Positions 1 to 13,634 of a stretch of 64,000 nucleotides of DNA are shown here, piece after piece. Position 1 is the first letter of the stretch, and each line of letters starts with the position of its first letter. The DNA is from Lamellibrachia columna (lineage: Eukaryota > Annelida > Polychaeta > Sabellida > Siboglinidae), in contig OY759264.1 in assembly GCA_963662155.1 (NCBI GenBank), positions 17,745,142 to 17,809,141 on the forward strand, given 5' to 3'. The translations under genes and the position numbers were made by a program. Under the pieces are notes generated by a model. The model was given only the letters and a program-made list of their open reading frames with translations. It was not told the DNA's origin and made no database searches.

Positions 1-207
1 CTTTCCACGCTTATCCACGATTTCGAATGCCCATGTCACTCGAACGTAACCTACAATGGGAGCAATGGATACTGGTCTTAGTCGTAACGTTGGTCAGCCT
101 GCACAGCCATGGGGCACCTCGACCAGCCAAGTTGTCCCTCTATGCCACCATTGTTTACGCTTTTTTCTCTTTTCAAGTGTTGAATAATGATGATTGTCAA
201 TGTAAAA

Positions 208-370
208 CACATGCACACACAGCTCTGCACTGCACGCATACAGACAGCACTGCACCCATGCACGCACGCACGCACGCACGCACGCACAGCACTGCACGCA
301 AACACAGCACTGCACGCAAACACACACACATACACGCCACTGCAATGCACACAAACACACAGCACTGCAT

Positions 371-417
<47 letters not shown>

Positions 418-615
418 CACAAACTACTGCAATGCAATGCACGCAAACACAGCACTGCAATGCACGCAAACACACACATACTCCACTGCAATGCACGCAA
501 ACACACAGCACTGCACTACACGCAAACATGTGCGTGCGCGTACACACACACACACACACACACTACTGCAATGCAATGCATGCAAACACAGCACTGTATG
601 CATGCACGCACACTG

Positions 616-679
<64 letters not shown>

Positions 680-690
680 GCACGCAAATG
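208..690. repeat. Compound (CA)n / (GCAC)n microsatellite
   Basis: Alternating CA runs, CGCA runs and the recurring word CACTGCA fill the interval. It is open in several frames on both strands, but the predicted peptides consist only of Thr, His, Ala, Arg or Cys/Val repeats and are artefacts. Confidence 0.95.
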
Positions 691-1422
691 CAAAGGTCTT
701 GATAGTTTGTAATCTGGCCACTAATTATGAGATTATGACATGCCAGAGAAGGTTTCTATGCTATTAGTTAGGTTATTAGTACAAATATTGTCTATGGGTC
801 CCTACGTATAGTAGATGTAGCAGTGACTCTAGTTGGTTTGTTTATTAAAGACATATGACATGACATGGTGCACATTTTTAGCAGAATAATGTTAAAATCA
901 CCAATCATATCTAATATACTAATCTCTTTTGAATAATACTTAAAATAGCATGCATACATGTTGTGAATGTATTTATATACTTATCTGGTGAGTGGTATAC
1001 AACTCCTGGAATGACATTACTGTTAGAATTATATGTACATTTGTCAAACTCAATACACACACACTCTCTATCTACATTACCTTTTATCTAAATTTAATTT
1101 TATGTGAGGCAACAACCTTAATTTTGTAGCCAAACATGTGATTGGTTAGGAAACAGGTGAATATTGGTTAAATTATCCTCACAGCCGAAAATATTGTACA
1201 ATAACTGCGTAGTAATACAAGGGGAGCTCTTCCAACCAATCAGCATAACGTAAGACGGCCTTCTGGTCTGCAATATGGGCAAGAAAGGGAAAGAAAATAT
1301 ATAAACCTGTTACATATCCATCAAATTCCGTCATGTTAGATCAGCATATGTTAACACAATTTCGTGTTTTAGCCCATACAGATGACCAGCTTCATATTGA
1401 ATATGTTCTCTCTTGTTTTTAG
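691..1422. other. AT-rich non-coding stretch upstream of the first visible kinase exon
   Basis: No coding similarity seen. It ends in a polypyrimidine tract and AG just before 1423, so at least its 3' part is probably intron. The exons for the kinase N-lobe are not recognisable here and should lie upstream of the window. Confidence 0.5.
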
Positions 1423-1632
1423 TGGACTACGTCGCCGCATGGGGGGAGGTTTGGATACATCATCCTGGAGCTGTGTGAGTACAACTTACAAGAATGGTTG
1501 GAACTGGACCGTGTGATCAACCAATCTGAAGACGAATGGAAACGAACAGCTGCTGGTTTGATCAGGGATCTGCTATCTGGACTTTGTCATCTTCATACAC
1601 AGGAACCAAAGATCATTCACCGAGATTTGAAG
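1423..1632 (+). CDS. Kinase-KEN exon: alpha-D/E region to HRDLK
   Basis: Acceptor AG at 1421-1422, phase 0; donor GT at 1633. It encodes [12 protein letters not shown] and ends exactly on the Lys of HRDLK. The first codons (WTTSPHGG) match the family poorly, so the true 5' border may differ slightly. Confidence 0.82.
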
Positions 1633-4600
1633 GTTGGCATTATTGTTTTTCTCATCACAGATTGTTTAAATGGTCAAGTGTATAGGCCTTACGTATTAAA
1701 TCCGTTGAATTGCAGCAGCAAAGTAATGTAAACATCTTCAGAATATGTGATTTTGAGAATATTATATGACTCATGTGGTCAACAAAGGTAGGAGTAAATT
1801 CAGAGACACGATATGGCCAATAATAATAATAATTGAAAGTGTACCAAGCATGTTTGAAAATGAAAAAAAACAGTATTGTTAATAATGTGATGACCTTTTG
1901 AGAATTGCCCTCCCCCACACATACACGCAGGCACGCACACGCACGCACACACACGAGCAATTCTCAAAACTTTTTAAGGGGCACAATAATGTTCAGTTTG
2001 CATTTGTTCAGCAGGATCAAAACTTAGCTGTACAAAAAAGGACATTCATAAAATAGAAATGTATGTCGTGGTGATATGCACTAGTATGACTATGTCTGAC
2101 TGTGAACAATATCGACCGTTTTCGTCGGTGTACTGGCATGATAGGTGTGTTTTAACGCCAGAGGATCATAGCTACATCATAGCTGCACACAGCACATGTG
2201 GGGCTCCAGTGTGCTCCCAGATCCCTAATGGATTAGCCTGGTGCCACAGTATCCGTGGTGTATATCTGGGAGATTAAGCTATGGTCATGGCTACGGAAAA
2301 GCTACACACCAGCAAGGGAGGCTTGCTCACCGCTTTCACCCCCCCCCCAAAAAAAGGAGCTAGATGGTTGCTGCAACTGAAAGAGAGAATGTGAAGTGTA
2401 TTCACTACAAATAACTCACTACACTACAGCACTAGAAGCATCACACATACTTGTGTACATACACAATCATATCATCGTTAAGATACATGCGTTAAGATCA
2501 ACAGTAAACCACATTACCATCTCCCAAGTGAACCTTTTGAGAATATGTCATGTACCATGATTTATAAAAAAACTAAAATGTCATAGTTTTTTATAAAGCA
2601 GCTGATAATTGATGTATATGATGATTTTGATGTTACAGCCCGAGAATGCATTTATTGTGTTCAATAATGGACAAGAGTGGTTGAAGCTGGCAGACTTCGG
2701 CATAAGCCGTGTTGTGGACAAAGGACGAAATACTTTTTTTACTCGGATAGCAGGTTTGTTAACCTTGTCTTTGTGTTATTAATGTATTTCATTGAAAGAC
2801 ACGTGCACGCACGCACGCACACACATGTAATACCATTCTGTAATGAATGTTTATCAAAAAACAACTGCAGACATGCCAATATTTCTTAGATGGGTGTAAG
2901 CTGTATACTTTGCCACATCTTTCATATATCACGCTACAATGGATATCAGTTTGTGTTATGGTGGAGTGATATGCCCACATGTTTGTTAGTGTGATAAGCT
3001 CTGTGTATGCCAGTCATTGTTATGCAGGCAGCTAATGCATTGAAAAGAATAACAATTCAAACATAAATTTGATTATTACCCCAGGTTAATATGATTTACA
3101 TAATTTAAGCAAGCTCTGACACACTCAGTTCCAAGCAAACAAGACTATTTTAATGTACAAAGGTAACTAGAATCGTGTAGCTTATTGGCTCTTTGCAGTT
3201 GTCGTTATGATTATTAAAATAATGAACTCATAATAAGTGTAATAACATACTGCTGCACGTTCGATGATTCATTCTGCAATTGCACTGTTGCAACATTGTG
3301 TGGAGGCATGCATTAAACACATTAGGGAGGTTCAGCACATCACACTTTTAACTTGTATGTGTATAAGTTGTGAACTGCGTCACCGCGATGTGTGTGTTTT
3401 TCCTATGGATTCCCCCATGCTGCTTCTGTCCGTGCACGTTCTCGACCTATAACAGTGGTTCTACCCGTACACTACAAGTTGAAAGTTTGTTGTTATTTTA
3501 TGGCGTTTCTACGCATAGTATAGATTAATTTTAGTGTTGCCATATTAATCAACCTTTTAGCGCATTGTTGTGATACATTTGGAATTAGATGGGTGAATAA
3601 TGCCTAAAATAAAATCACGAACTATTCACCACAAATGTTTTTAGAAGGGATTCATTTTATATTTCTTTCCAAATGCTGGTAAGACAGCCATAATAAGTAT
3701 AAGCTGACGAATCTAGTTGAAAGAGTATTAATTTATGAGAGCCTTTAATCAAATACTTTAACAGTTAACGTGTGGTCGTACATTTAGCAAGACACAAAAC
3801 GTTCTTACCCAATGTAACAACGATGTCAAATATTGTCATTCTTTACTTACAGGTCTACGTGTATCAAACTGCTGAACTTCTTTATTTATAACAATTGGGA
3901 AGTGTATGCGTAGATCCATCCATATGCTGATTTAGACCCCTGTAGGGGTCAGCTGCAGCATCACTGCCGTCCACGCTGTAGACTCCTGTGGGGATTCAGC
4001 TACAGCATCAATGCCGTCCACGCTGTAGACTCCTGTGGGGATTCAGCTACAGCATCAATGCCGTCCACGCTGTAGACTCCTGTGGGGTTTCATCTACAGC
4101 ATCACTGCCGTCCACGCTGTAGACTCCTGTGGGGATTCAGCTACAGCATCAATGCCGTCCACGCTGTAGACTCCTGTGGGGTTTCATCTACAGCATCACT
4201 GCCGTCCACGCTGTAGACTCCTGTGGGGATTCAGCTACAGCATCACTGCCGTCCACGCTGTAGACTCCTGTGGGGATTCAGCTACAGCATCACTGCCGTC
4301 CACGCTGTAGACTCCTGTGGGGATTCAGCTACAGCATCACTGCCGTCCACGCTGTAGACTCCTGTGGGGATTCAACTACAGCATCAATGCCGTCCACGCT
4401 GTAGACTCCTGTGGGGTTTCATCTACAGCATCACTGCCGTCCACGCTGTAGACTCCTGTGGGGATTCAGCTACAGCATCACTGCCGTCCACGCTGTAGAC
4501 TCCTGTGGGGATTCAGCTACAGCATCACTGCCGTCCACGCTGTAGACTCCTGTGGGGATTCAACTACAGCATCAATGCCGTCCACGCTGTAGACTCCTGT

Positions 4601-7600
4601 GGGGTTTCATCTACAGCATCACTGCCGTCCACGCTGTAGACTCCTGTGGGGATTCAGCTACAGCATCACTGCCGTCCACGCTGTAGACTCCTGTGGGGTT
4701 TCAGCTACAGCATCACTGCCGTCCACGCGGTAGACTCCTGTGGGGATTCAGCTACAGCATCACTGCCGTCCACGCTGTAGACTCCTGTGGGGATTCAGCT
4801 ACAGCATCACTGCCGTCCACGCTGTAGACTCCTGTGGGGATTCAGCTACAGCATCACTGCCGTCCACGCTGTAGACTCCTGTGGGGATTCAGCTACAGCA
4901 TCACTGCCGTCCACGCTGTAGACTCCTGTGGGGATTCAGCTACAGCATCACTGCCGTCCACGCTGTAGACTCCTGTGGGGATTCAGCTACAGCATCACTG
5001 CCGTCCACGCTGTAGACTCCTGTGGGGATTCAGCTACAGCATCACTGCCGTCCACGCTGTAGACTCCTGTGGGGATTCAGCTACAGCATCACTGCCGTCC
5101 ACGCTGTAGACTCCTGTGGGGATTCAGCTACAGCATCACAGCCGTCCACGCTGTAGACTCCTGTGGGGATTCAGCTACAGCATCAATGCCGTCCACACTG
5201 TAGACTCCTGTGGGGATTCAGCTACAGCATCAATGCCGTCCACACTGTAGACTCCTGTGGGGATTCAGCTACAGCATCACTGCCGTCCACACTGTAGACT
5301 CCTGTGGGGTTTCAGCTACAGCATTACTGCCGTCCACGCTGTATACTCCTGTGGGGATTCAGCTACAGCATTACTGCCGTCCACACTGTAGACTCCTGTG
5401 GGGATTCAGCTACAGCATTAATGCCGTCCACACTGCCTGCTTGCCGCCTCTCACGCGCTCGACCGGGAAGCAGCTCCGTCCATGGGAGCTCGAATCAGTG
5501 GGTTAGAGATAGAGACCACAGCTCCGTTAGTCCACGACAGGTTACAAATGTACCCCACGTATAGGATCTTTTTCTACCCATGGCATAGATTGGGGTGAAC
5601 GAAACTGCTCAAGTTTCAAAACGGCAACAGGTCGATTCGAACCTCAGTCCCGTCTGCCAAAAGTCCAACGCTCTAACATATAGCCACCGCACCCCATGTG
5701 TATATCACATCTATTACACGTACAAGTTATAAGTTTCACCCGCTGAACCTCTCTAATAAGTTGAACGCTTGATTACATGTTTTATTAAGGAGGTAGTCCT
5801 TTAGTCTATTAACTATCACATAACTATTAAATCACTTGATTTAATAGTTATGTGAATATAATACCTCTAACTAAAATAACCTTTCTGTAGGGACCCGTTT
5901 GTGGCAAGCCAGTGAAGTACTTCAAAGTGGGAAAGAAGGCAAGATCGGTTACACTCTGGCAACAGATGTTCAGGTGTGTGGTATTGTCTGATGTGTTTTT
6001 GCCTTGAAAATGTGAACAGCATAACATCTATTTTTAATTGTTTTGAAAAAGTATTTTGCAATGCAGTATTTGAGCTAGAACGCGATTTTGCGACATTCGC
6101 GTTTACTTGTCAAGTGTCGCATATTTTTGGAAAGTGCGCGACACCGATGTCGCATGATTATCTTAAATATCGCACATTTTGATCAGTGGAGCGACACCTG
6201 CTAGATTGTGAAATACAGTTTTTTATGCTTGTTCAGCGTCTAATATTACTGTAAAATCATTTATATTTACCCCCAACCACTTAGAATTTACCTCTAGCAT
6301 CACCGATCAGTTGTCCAATCACGGAAATAGCCGCGCTTTCCAGATAGTGGCGCCACCAGATGGAATGTGGGCAATCTAGATTATGCATGCAAAATGGCGT
6401 CGAAACGGGAACTGCAGCTGGCCGATGTGGTCACGCACAGCAGACCAAAAAACCAGACGGTAACCGAACTAAGATGTTATTGCATACATTTGTTATATGT
6501 ATATGCTATACCGATTATATATTTGATGTTTATTAAGGTAATGCAACAGCAAATCAGCATGTGTGCACGTTACGACGTAATACTACTGGCTGTCACTACT
6601 GGTTCTACAGTCTTCTAGTTCTATTCTTTCTGGCAGCTGTTCTGTTGTAGTACCAATGACAGTGCCTAAGTAGTACTGTCAACGCCACGGCAATTATACG
6701 TTTGCATAGGATGTGAATGTACGACTTGGCTAATGCTATTGTAATACATATGTTTAAAAATGATACTAGACCATTTTTACCAAAAAATCATGCGTTTAAG
6801 GAAAGGTAGCGACTAGCGTTGCCGTTGGCGTTGTGTTTCCGTAACTAGTATAGGCCATAGGCATAGCCGTATTCTGTGCCTGTGGTGTGGAAGATATGAT
6901 ACTATTATTAGCAGGATAATTTCTCACTCAAAACTCTAAAAACATATTGGTTTGGTTGTCACCTCGTTTCTTTTGACAAATAAACCCAGCACCTGTTGTG
7001 CCACCTAACGGATATTATTATTAATGCACATTGACGCTATAGTGGTTATCAGAACCAGGCAGCGTGGTGGATAACTGTCTTGATAGCCATGCCACGTCAT
7101 TTGAATCTGTTCGGCAACATTTTCCGACTTAGATTGTTCTATAACTCTCCTTCAAAGTCGCTTCCAGTGTTATGGAGCATCATCAGTACACATCACGGGG
7201 ACATATTCCCCAACCTGGTGATCCTGGCATCCATGGCAATGGTCTTCCCAGTCCACACTGCGGATGTGGAACGTGGATTTTCAGCACAGAACATGCTGTG
7301 GTACAAGTTGTCCAGTCAGCGACTCAACATAATTGCTACAATCAAGCTAGAAGGCCCACACTGGCGAGAATTCAATTATGTTGAGTCCCTGGCAGCCTTC
7401 TGGAAGGTGAAGGAAAGGCACCCTTATTAGGGACTGGTGATGGCATTAATGATCGTGAAAGGGTTAATAAATCTCACCTATACTGGGTGGCTGTACATCA
7501 ACTGAGTATGTAATTAGTACCTCATAAACAAGCAGTTTCTACAGCAAAGTGTGAATACAGCAAACAAAACTGTTTGATAATGTCATATCTAGCATGCAAA

Positions 7601-10600
7601 TGCAGTTTATGTGACAATATCTGTCTGACTAAATAAAAGTTGAAAAAAATGGTAATTCATTTGTGGACTTTGTGACTTTCAGCCTCTCCATATAGCGTTT
7701 AAAATGATCAATAGTGCTGTCCCTTCAATCTTGCAATCTGCATTAGGTTGCCCACTCCATTACGGGTATTTTAATTTACTCTGAGCAAACAACAGAAAAT
7801 ATTAATATTTTTTCTCTGTGCCATATATAATTTATGTATATATATATATATATATATATACCGTGTGACTGTGCGTGTTAAATCAATTGTGATCACCACT
7901 GATTCATAAATATTGATCAGTGGCTCAGCCTAAAACTGAATGTCTCACTTTTTAAAGAGGGATGTGAGACATGTGTCCCCTAAATTTCAAATCCTGGCTC
8001 AAACATTGGTAATGTTACATTATTGTGTGTTTTTTAGGTTGCAGGCATGTTAGTGTTTAACATACTGACAAGAGGACATCACCCCTATGATGCCCATACT
8101 ATCGATGAGGCAGAAAGGAAGATTCGGAATGGTGAACCAAACCTTTCAGCAGTTAGTGACTGTGTCGCTGTAGATATGCTGAAGAAGATGTTGCCTGTTG
8201 ATCCAAAAGAGAGGTCATCAGCAGCCAGTCTACTTGGGTGAGAACCTTGGCACACTAATCTTACATAAACTTTATGCATCAATGCTGTTGTCTGCAGATG
8301 TTGTTGAAGAGTGTCACCACAATAAGTTAATTTAGAGTAAAACAAGTAATGGACCTGGATTTATTGTTATAGCAAATGATGAAAACACAATGAATACTAA
8401 AAATTTGTATACACCTGTATGTGGAAAAAACATCAGTATGGCAGTGAGCTATCCAGCTGAGCCAGTATCAATAATCGTCTACACAGTGATGCTGCAGTTA
8501 TGCTATTATACTGCAACATGATAACTTCTTTCAAATTATACACATAGCAAGAAAACATGCTCCATGATGACCCTTCTAGGTCAACTCTCCTGGTTTGTGA
8601 AGTTCCAGTTTCGGTCAAACTGTCCAGTCAAACTCAGCATCTCCTTTTTCTACTCTGCCCAAAACATAAATGTTTTACTTCATCTTTGACAGCTGCTTAA
8701 TTCTGCCACACAACCCATGTCTCTCGTAAGTAACACCATTTGGCCAACGCCCACAGTATGTTTATCTTTCCTGATGCCTTCCCATGACAGAAATAAAAAA
8801 TGTTTATCCACAAATTTTATAGCCTATATGCGGTATGTTGGATCCATCACTATTTATCTGATTATTAGCTGTATTAACGATTATTCACGAGTCACAATCT
8901 TCCACGTTCCGGTGTAGGCCTTCATTATTCGGCACTCCCCAAAGTTAGCGCCATGATTGTGTATTTCGCTACTTTCTGTGTATATCGAGCCCAGGTCTTA
9001 GGACAACAGCATTGTACCACTTTGTTATCTTATCAACAGAAGGCATAGTTCCTAACAAATCTTGTGGTTTTTGTTTTGAAGAAAACACTAGGTATATAAT
9101 TGAGAGTTCTCCAGTACCATTACGTATGATCAATTTACATTTTCAGGAAGCTTTCGACAAAGCGCTGTATCATAGTTTGTTATTTAAGCTAAAGGTCCGT
9201 TGTATGGGGGATGGTGGATAATGGATAAACAATTGCTGACATACATAAGACAGAGAGTTGTAGTAGATGTTTGGTAATTACGTTTTAGTGGAGGACCACA
9301 TGGATCAACATTAATACCTGTTATGTTAGTCTTAATAGTATCAGATGTATGTAGCAATGACTTGAAAGACACAAGAGTATTTATAAAGATGAAAGAAGAT
9401 GGAAATACGCACAGTGCACTGGATGATCTAGATGAATGATATGGTTGATGTTAGTAACCTTGTGGAAATATAAATGCCTATACACAGCACATGACGAATC
9501 ATATAAACTGGTGAGTGCATTACTAGGTGAATCCATTATACAAACAGTTACATTTTGGAGAAGGCCATAACAGTTATTGTTGACATGACTTTCTCAGAAC
9601 AATGTGACATTTCAGCCAGTGTAACAACAGTGTTGTCTATAGAGAATAATTTCTGGTGCATAAAGTATTGTGAATTAGTGTTACACTGATTTATGATTTG
9701 AACTTGTTATTCCAGACACCCTTACCTGTGGGATGACGACAAACGATGTGAGTTTCTGTCCACCATTGGCAACACGGTGGAGGTAGAGAAGAGGTACATA
9801 CCTTTGTACATATGTTTTTGTTCTAAACTGTCACTGTAATTATATACAATGGACTCTAAGGAAAATGTTGGAACTCGGTCAAACTTCTAGATATCCGATA
9901 TTCCTTATAAAACATCAGGTCAGAACGGGGATTTTAAAGTCCTTTTAAAGGAATGTTCCTTACATCGGGAGTCCTTGTAGCAAAAGTTCACTATGTGCGT
10001 TCGTTAGTGTGTGCATGTAATGCATTGTCATAGATAATACTACCAGTATCTTTCATTTGGACGTTTGTCCGATACCTACTTTGATGTGTTGTATATGTTC
10101 TGTTTTCAGTCATGATGTGCCAAGGATGCACTTGGCACAGGACATTGAAGACCTGGCTGTAGACGTGTTCCCAAATCAGCTTGATTGGGTAAGGACAAGT
10201 ACTGTATGTGATACAGGTGCTACCTAGTGGCGAAGGTTTATACGGAATTATCATATTGTTGTTATTTGTAGCTCATTGTGTAATCTTAGGTTAATTATTT
10301 TGTTACTTCCTGCAGAGAAAATTATTATATTGGACAAGTAAGTATACTATTTGTGATCTTGTTGTGCATAGGTTAATTAAATAACGATTTGTTTTTGCTT
10401 TTGAAATAACTGCAAGTTACAGGCTTTTATTTTATCATTGATAAGTACATTGCACATTGCTATGTACTCTTCATATTCTTTGACAAGTTTGTAATTTACT
10501 GCAGAGTTTCCTCAGTGTCAAGATGAGCACGTACCTAGACGGGCAATACAAGACAGACAGGACATTTCTGGTTGACTTTAAACGCCAGGGATACGTAGAA

Positions 10601-11238
10601 TCGACCTGTAAACTCATAAGAACCATCAGAAACTTCACTCACCACTTCGCCACGCTGTAAGTTGTTCAGTAAACCCATAATAAATAAACTGTTGAAATAG
10701 TAGAAAGATCCATCGACATGACCATCCTGCTTGTGTGCAACATTCTAAATGTCCAAATTCTTTCTACATTGGTATAATTAGCTCTTTCACCAGACGTTTC
10801 TCATGCATTGCTTTTTATTTATACTCTCTGATTTTACTTTGATGTTAAAATGTATTTCATAATGACCAATGCTACCCAATTGATCATGTTGTAACACTGT
10901 CTCCTAATTGTTATATACATATATGATGCCATGGTTGGTTCTAGCATGTGTTCAGGAAGGAAAGTATCCTGTATTAAACATATACAATGGTAGTCCCACT
11001 GCATGCACTCTCTTGAGATTTCCATTGTATATACCCGTCGCTAAGATCCCCCAATATAATACATTCCCTTCACCCACTTCATGTATAGCGTTGTATATGT
11101 TGTTTTTTTCCCCTCTTTGCTTATGTTGAGACTTCGGTAAGCTAATTAAATACTTAAGGTTGATTTTCACTAACTATATTGCAGTTTCATTGCAATATGC
11201 TTCCCTTTCTAATTGTATTTGGTATTCCTCAATATGCT

Positions 11239-11273
<35 letters not shown>

Positions 11274-13243
11274 GATCAAGCATCAGCCATGGGTATCTAA
11301 CGATGGGTATCTAACGATGTATTAAAGCTTTGCGACCAGAGACGAGAGCTGAAAAAGACAAGAAACACCAACGAAGAAGCGCACAAGCAGTATCGATAAC
11401 TAAATAAAGACATCAGAAAAGGAATGTGAAAAGCAAAGAACGACTGGATAAACGAACGGTGCATTGAAATAGATACTGAGATGAAACAACACCAGACAGG
11501 CTTATTCAATCTTGAAAGCCCTCACCAAAAAAAGGTCAAGCCGATCGTCAAACATCGAAGACAAAAATGACACCCTCCTTACCAAAAAAGGCAGTACTTG
11601 GGAGTTGGACCGAGTACTGCAAAGAACTATACAACTACGAACTGAACACAGATGACAACATCCTCGGAACACCGTCTCTTAATTAAAATGCTGATACGCC
11701 CATTCTCCAAGCAGAAGTAGAAGAGGCAATCCGAATGACGAAGACACAAAAATCCCCCGGCGTAGACAACGTACCAGCTGAACTTATCAAACATGGAGGG
11801 GAGGCAATGATAGATGCATTCTTGATCATATGCCAAAATATTTGGGAAACCAAGACTTGGCCAGAAGAATGGACAAAATCGCTCATAATAATGATGCAAA
11901 AGAAAGGGAACTTACGCTGCTGTAACAACTACAGAACTATCAGCCATCCCAGTAAAATAATGCTAAGAATAATACTCAACCGACTTAAAGGCAAAGCAGA
12001 AGAACTGCTATCAGAAGAACAAGCAGGCTTCCGGCCGAAAAGAAGCACAATCGAACAAATATTCAACATAAGACTGTTAATCGAGAAACACGTTGATCAC
12101 CATCAAGACCTATATATCACAATTTCATCGACTTCAAAAAGGCATTTGATCGTATGTGGCACAAAGGACTCTGGCGAGTAATGCGACGATATAACTTTGA
12201 CGAAGGAATAGTGACACGACTCGAATCGCTACATCAATGAGTGCAGTGTTACATGAAGGAGAATTTGGACAATCGTTTCGAACATCGGTCGGAGTACGCC
12301 AGGGATGCATTTTGTCACCAGTGCTCTTCAACCTATACCTTAAAAATATCATGCAAGAAGCTCTACACAACTTCAGTGGCACGACATCGATAAATGGAAG
12401 AGAGATCAGCAACCTCCGATTCGCAGATGACATTGACCTAATCGCTGGAACAGAGAAGGAACTACAAGAACTTACAACAACAATGGAAAGGAGAGCGCGT
12501 TCTTACGGAATGGAAATAAGTGCAGAAAAGAGCAAGATTATTGTCAACAGTAGAATAGCGCCAAGAAGTACTATATTAATGAATTGAGAAAGCCTCGAAG
12601 TAAAATCATTCAAGTACTTCAGGTCGATCATCTTCTCTGAGGGTGACTCCACAGAGGAAACATATATGCACACGGATAAACCTGGCAGCATCAGTTGTAC
12701 AAAACTCAAGAAGATATGGAGCAACAACAACAACAAAACGGCAACAAAGATACGACTATAAAAGCTGGGTTGTGTCTATGCTAACATACGGATGCGAAAG
12801 CTGGACCATGAAAGCCGAGTCCGAAAGAAGAATATCCGAATTTTAGAAAACATTTTTGGAAGGATCCTGAATATATAAGTAATGCAAGCCATCACCGAAG
12901 CCGCAGGACCACAAGAACTGCTTTTGGCCACATTAAAACACCGAAAACTCCAATACAACCAGACACAACACACTTGCCAAAGAAATACTACAATGCACGG
13001 TTAAAGGCGGCAGAAACCGAGGAAGACCACAAAAAGTGTACATGGACAACATTCGAGAGTGGACGGGTCTAGAGCCACAGGAATTATGCGATGCTGCTCA
13101 CAACCGTCCCAGATGGAGAAAGATCTCTGTGGAAGCCTCCAAACGCGCACCCCTATGATCGGCCCAGTCAAGGGATGAAAGAATGAATGAAGAAAAAATA
13201 ATATATATATATATATATATAAACATACATTGAAGTATACCAA

Positions 13244-13335
<92 letters not shown>

Positions 13336-13559
13336 ATACATTGAAGTATACCAAGTATATATATATGCATATATATATACATACATACACACACACCAAC
13401 TACTCTACCTCCCCTTCGTCGTATTCAGTCTTCCTTAAACACTGCATACCAGGTAATGTGTCAGTCCCAGTGTTAGCATCTGATATGTCTTCGTTTGCCC
13501 TTGATTCATTTGTACATATATGTTACGTGAGAGTCGAAATATTCTACTATAACGTTTAG

Positions 13560-13634
<75 letters not shown>

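Noticed and set aside
27..767. Long open frames rich in His, Thr, Ala, Cys and Val
   Set aside because: They are translations of a CA/CGCA microsatellite, open in several frames on both strands.
3939..5435. Possible CRISPR-like array
   Set aside because: Units are contiguous tandem copies without unique spacers, in a eukaryotic intron; the same applies to the arrays at 20.2, 27.8, 42.4 and 51.5 kb.
5589..5695. A true tRNA gene
   Set aside because: A- and B-box-like parts are present, but no acceptor stem closes and the same body recurs at 42.3 kb, so it is a SINE.
10316..10337. 22-nt micro-exon between good AG and GT sites, encoding RKLLYWT
   Set aside because: Including it shifts the frame of the following KEN exon, whereas joining 10,188 to 10,505 directly keeps it.
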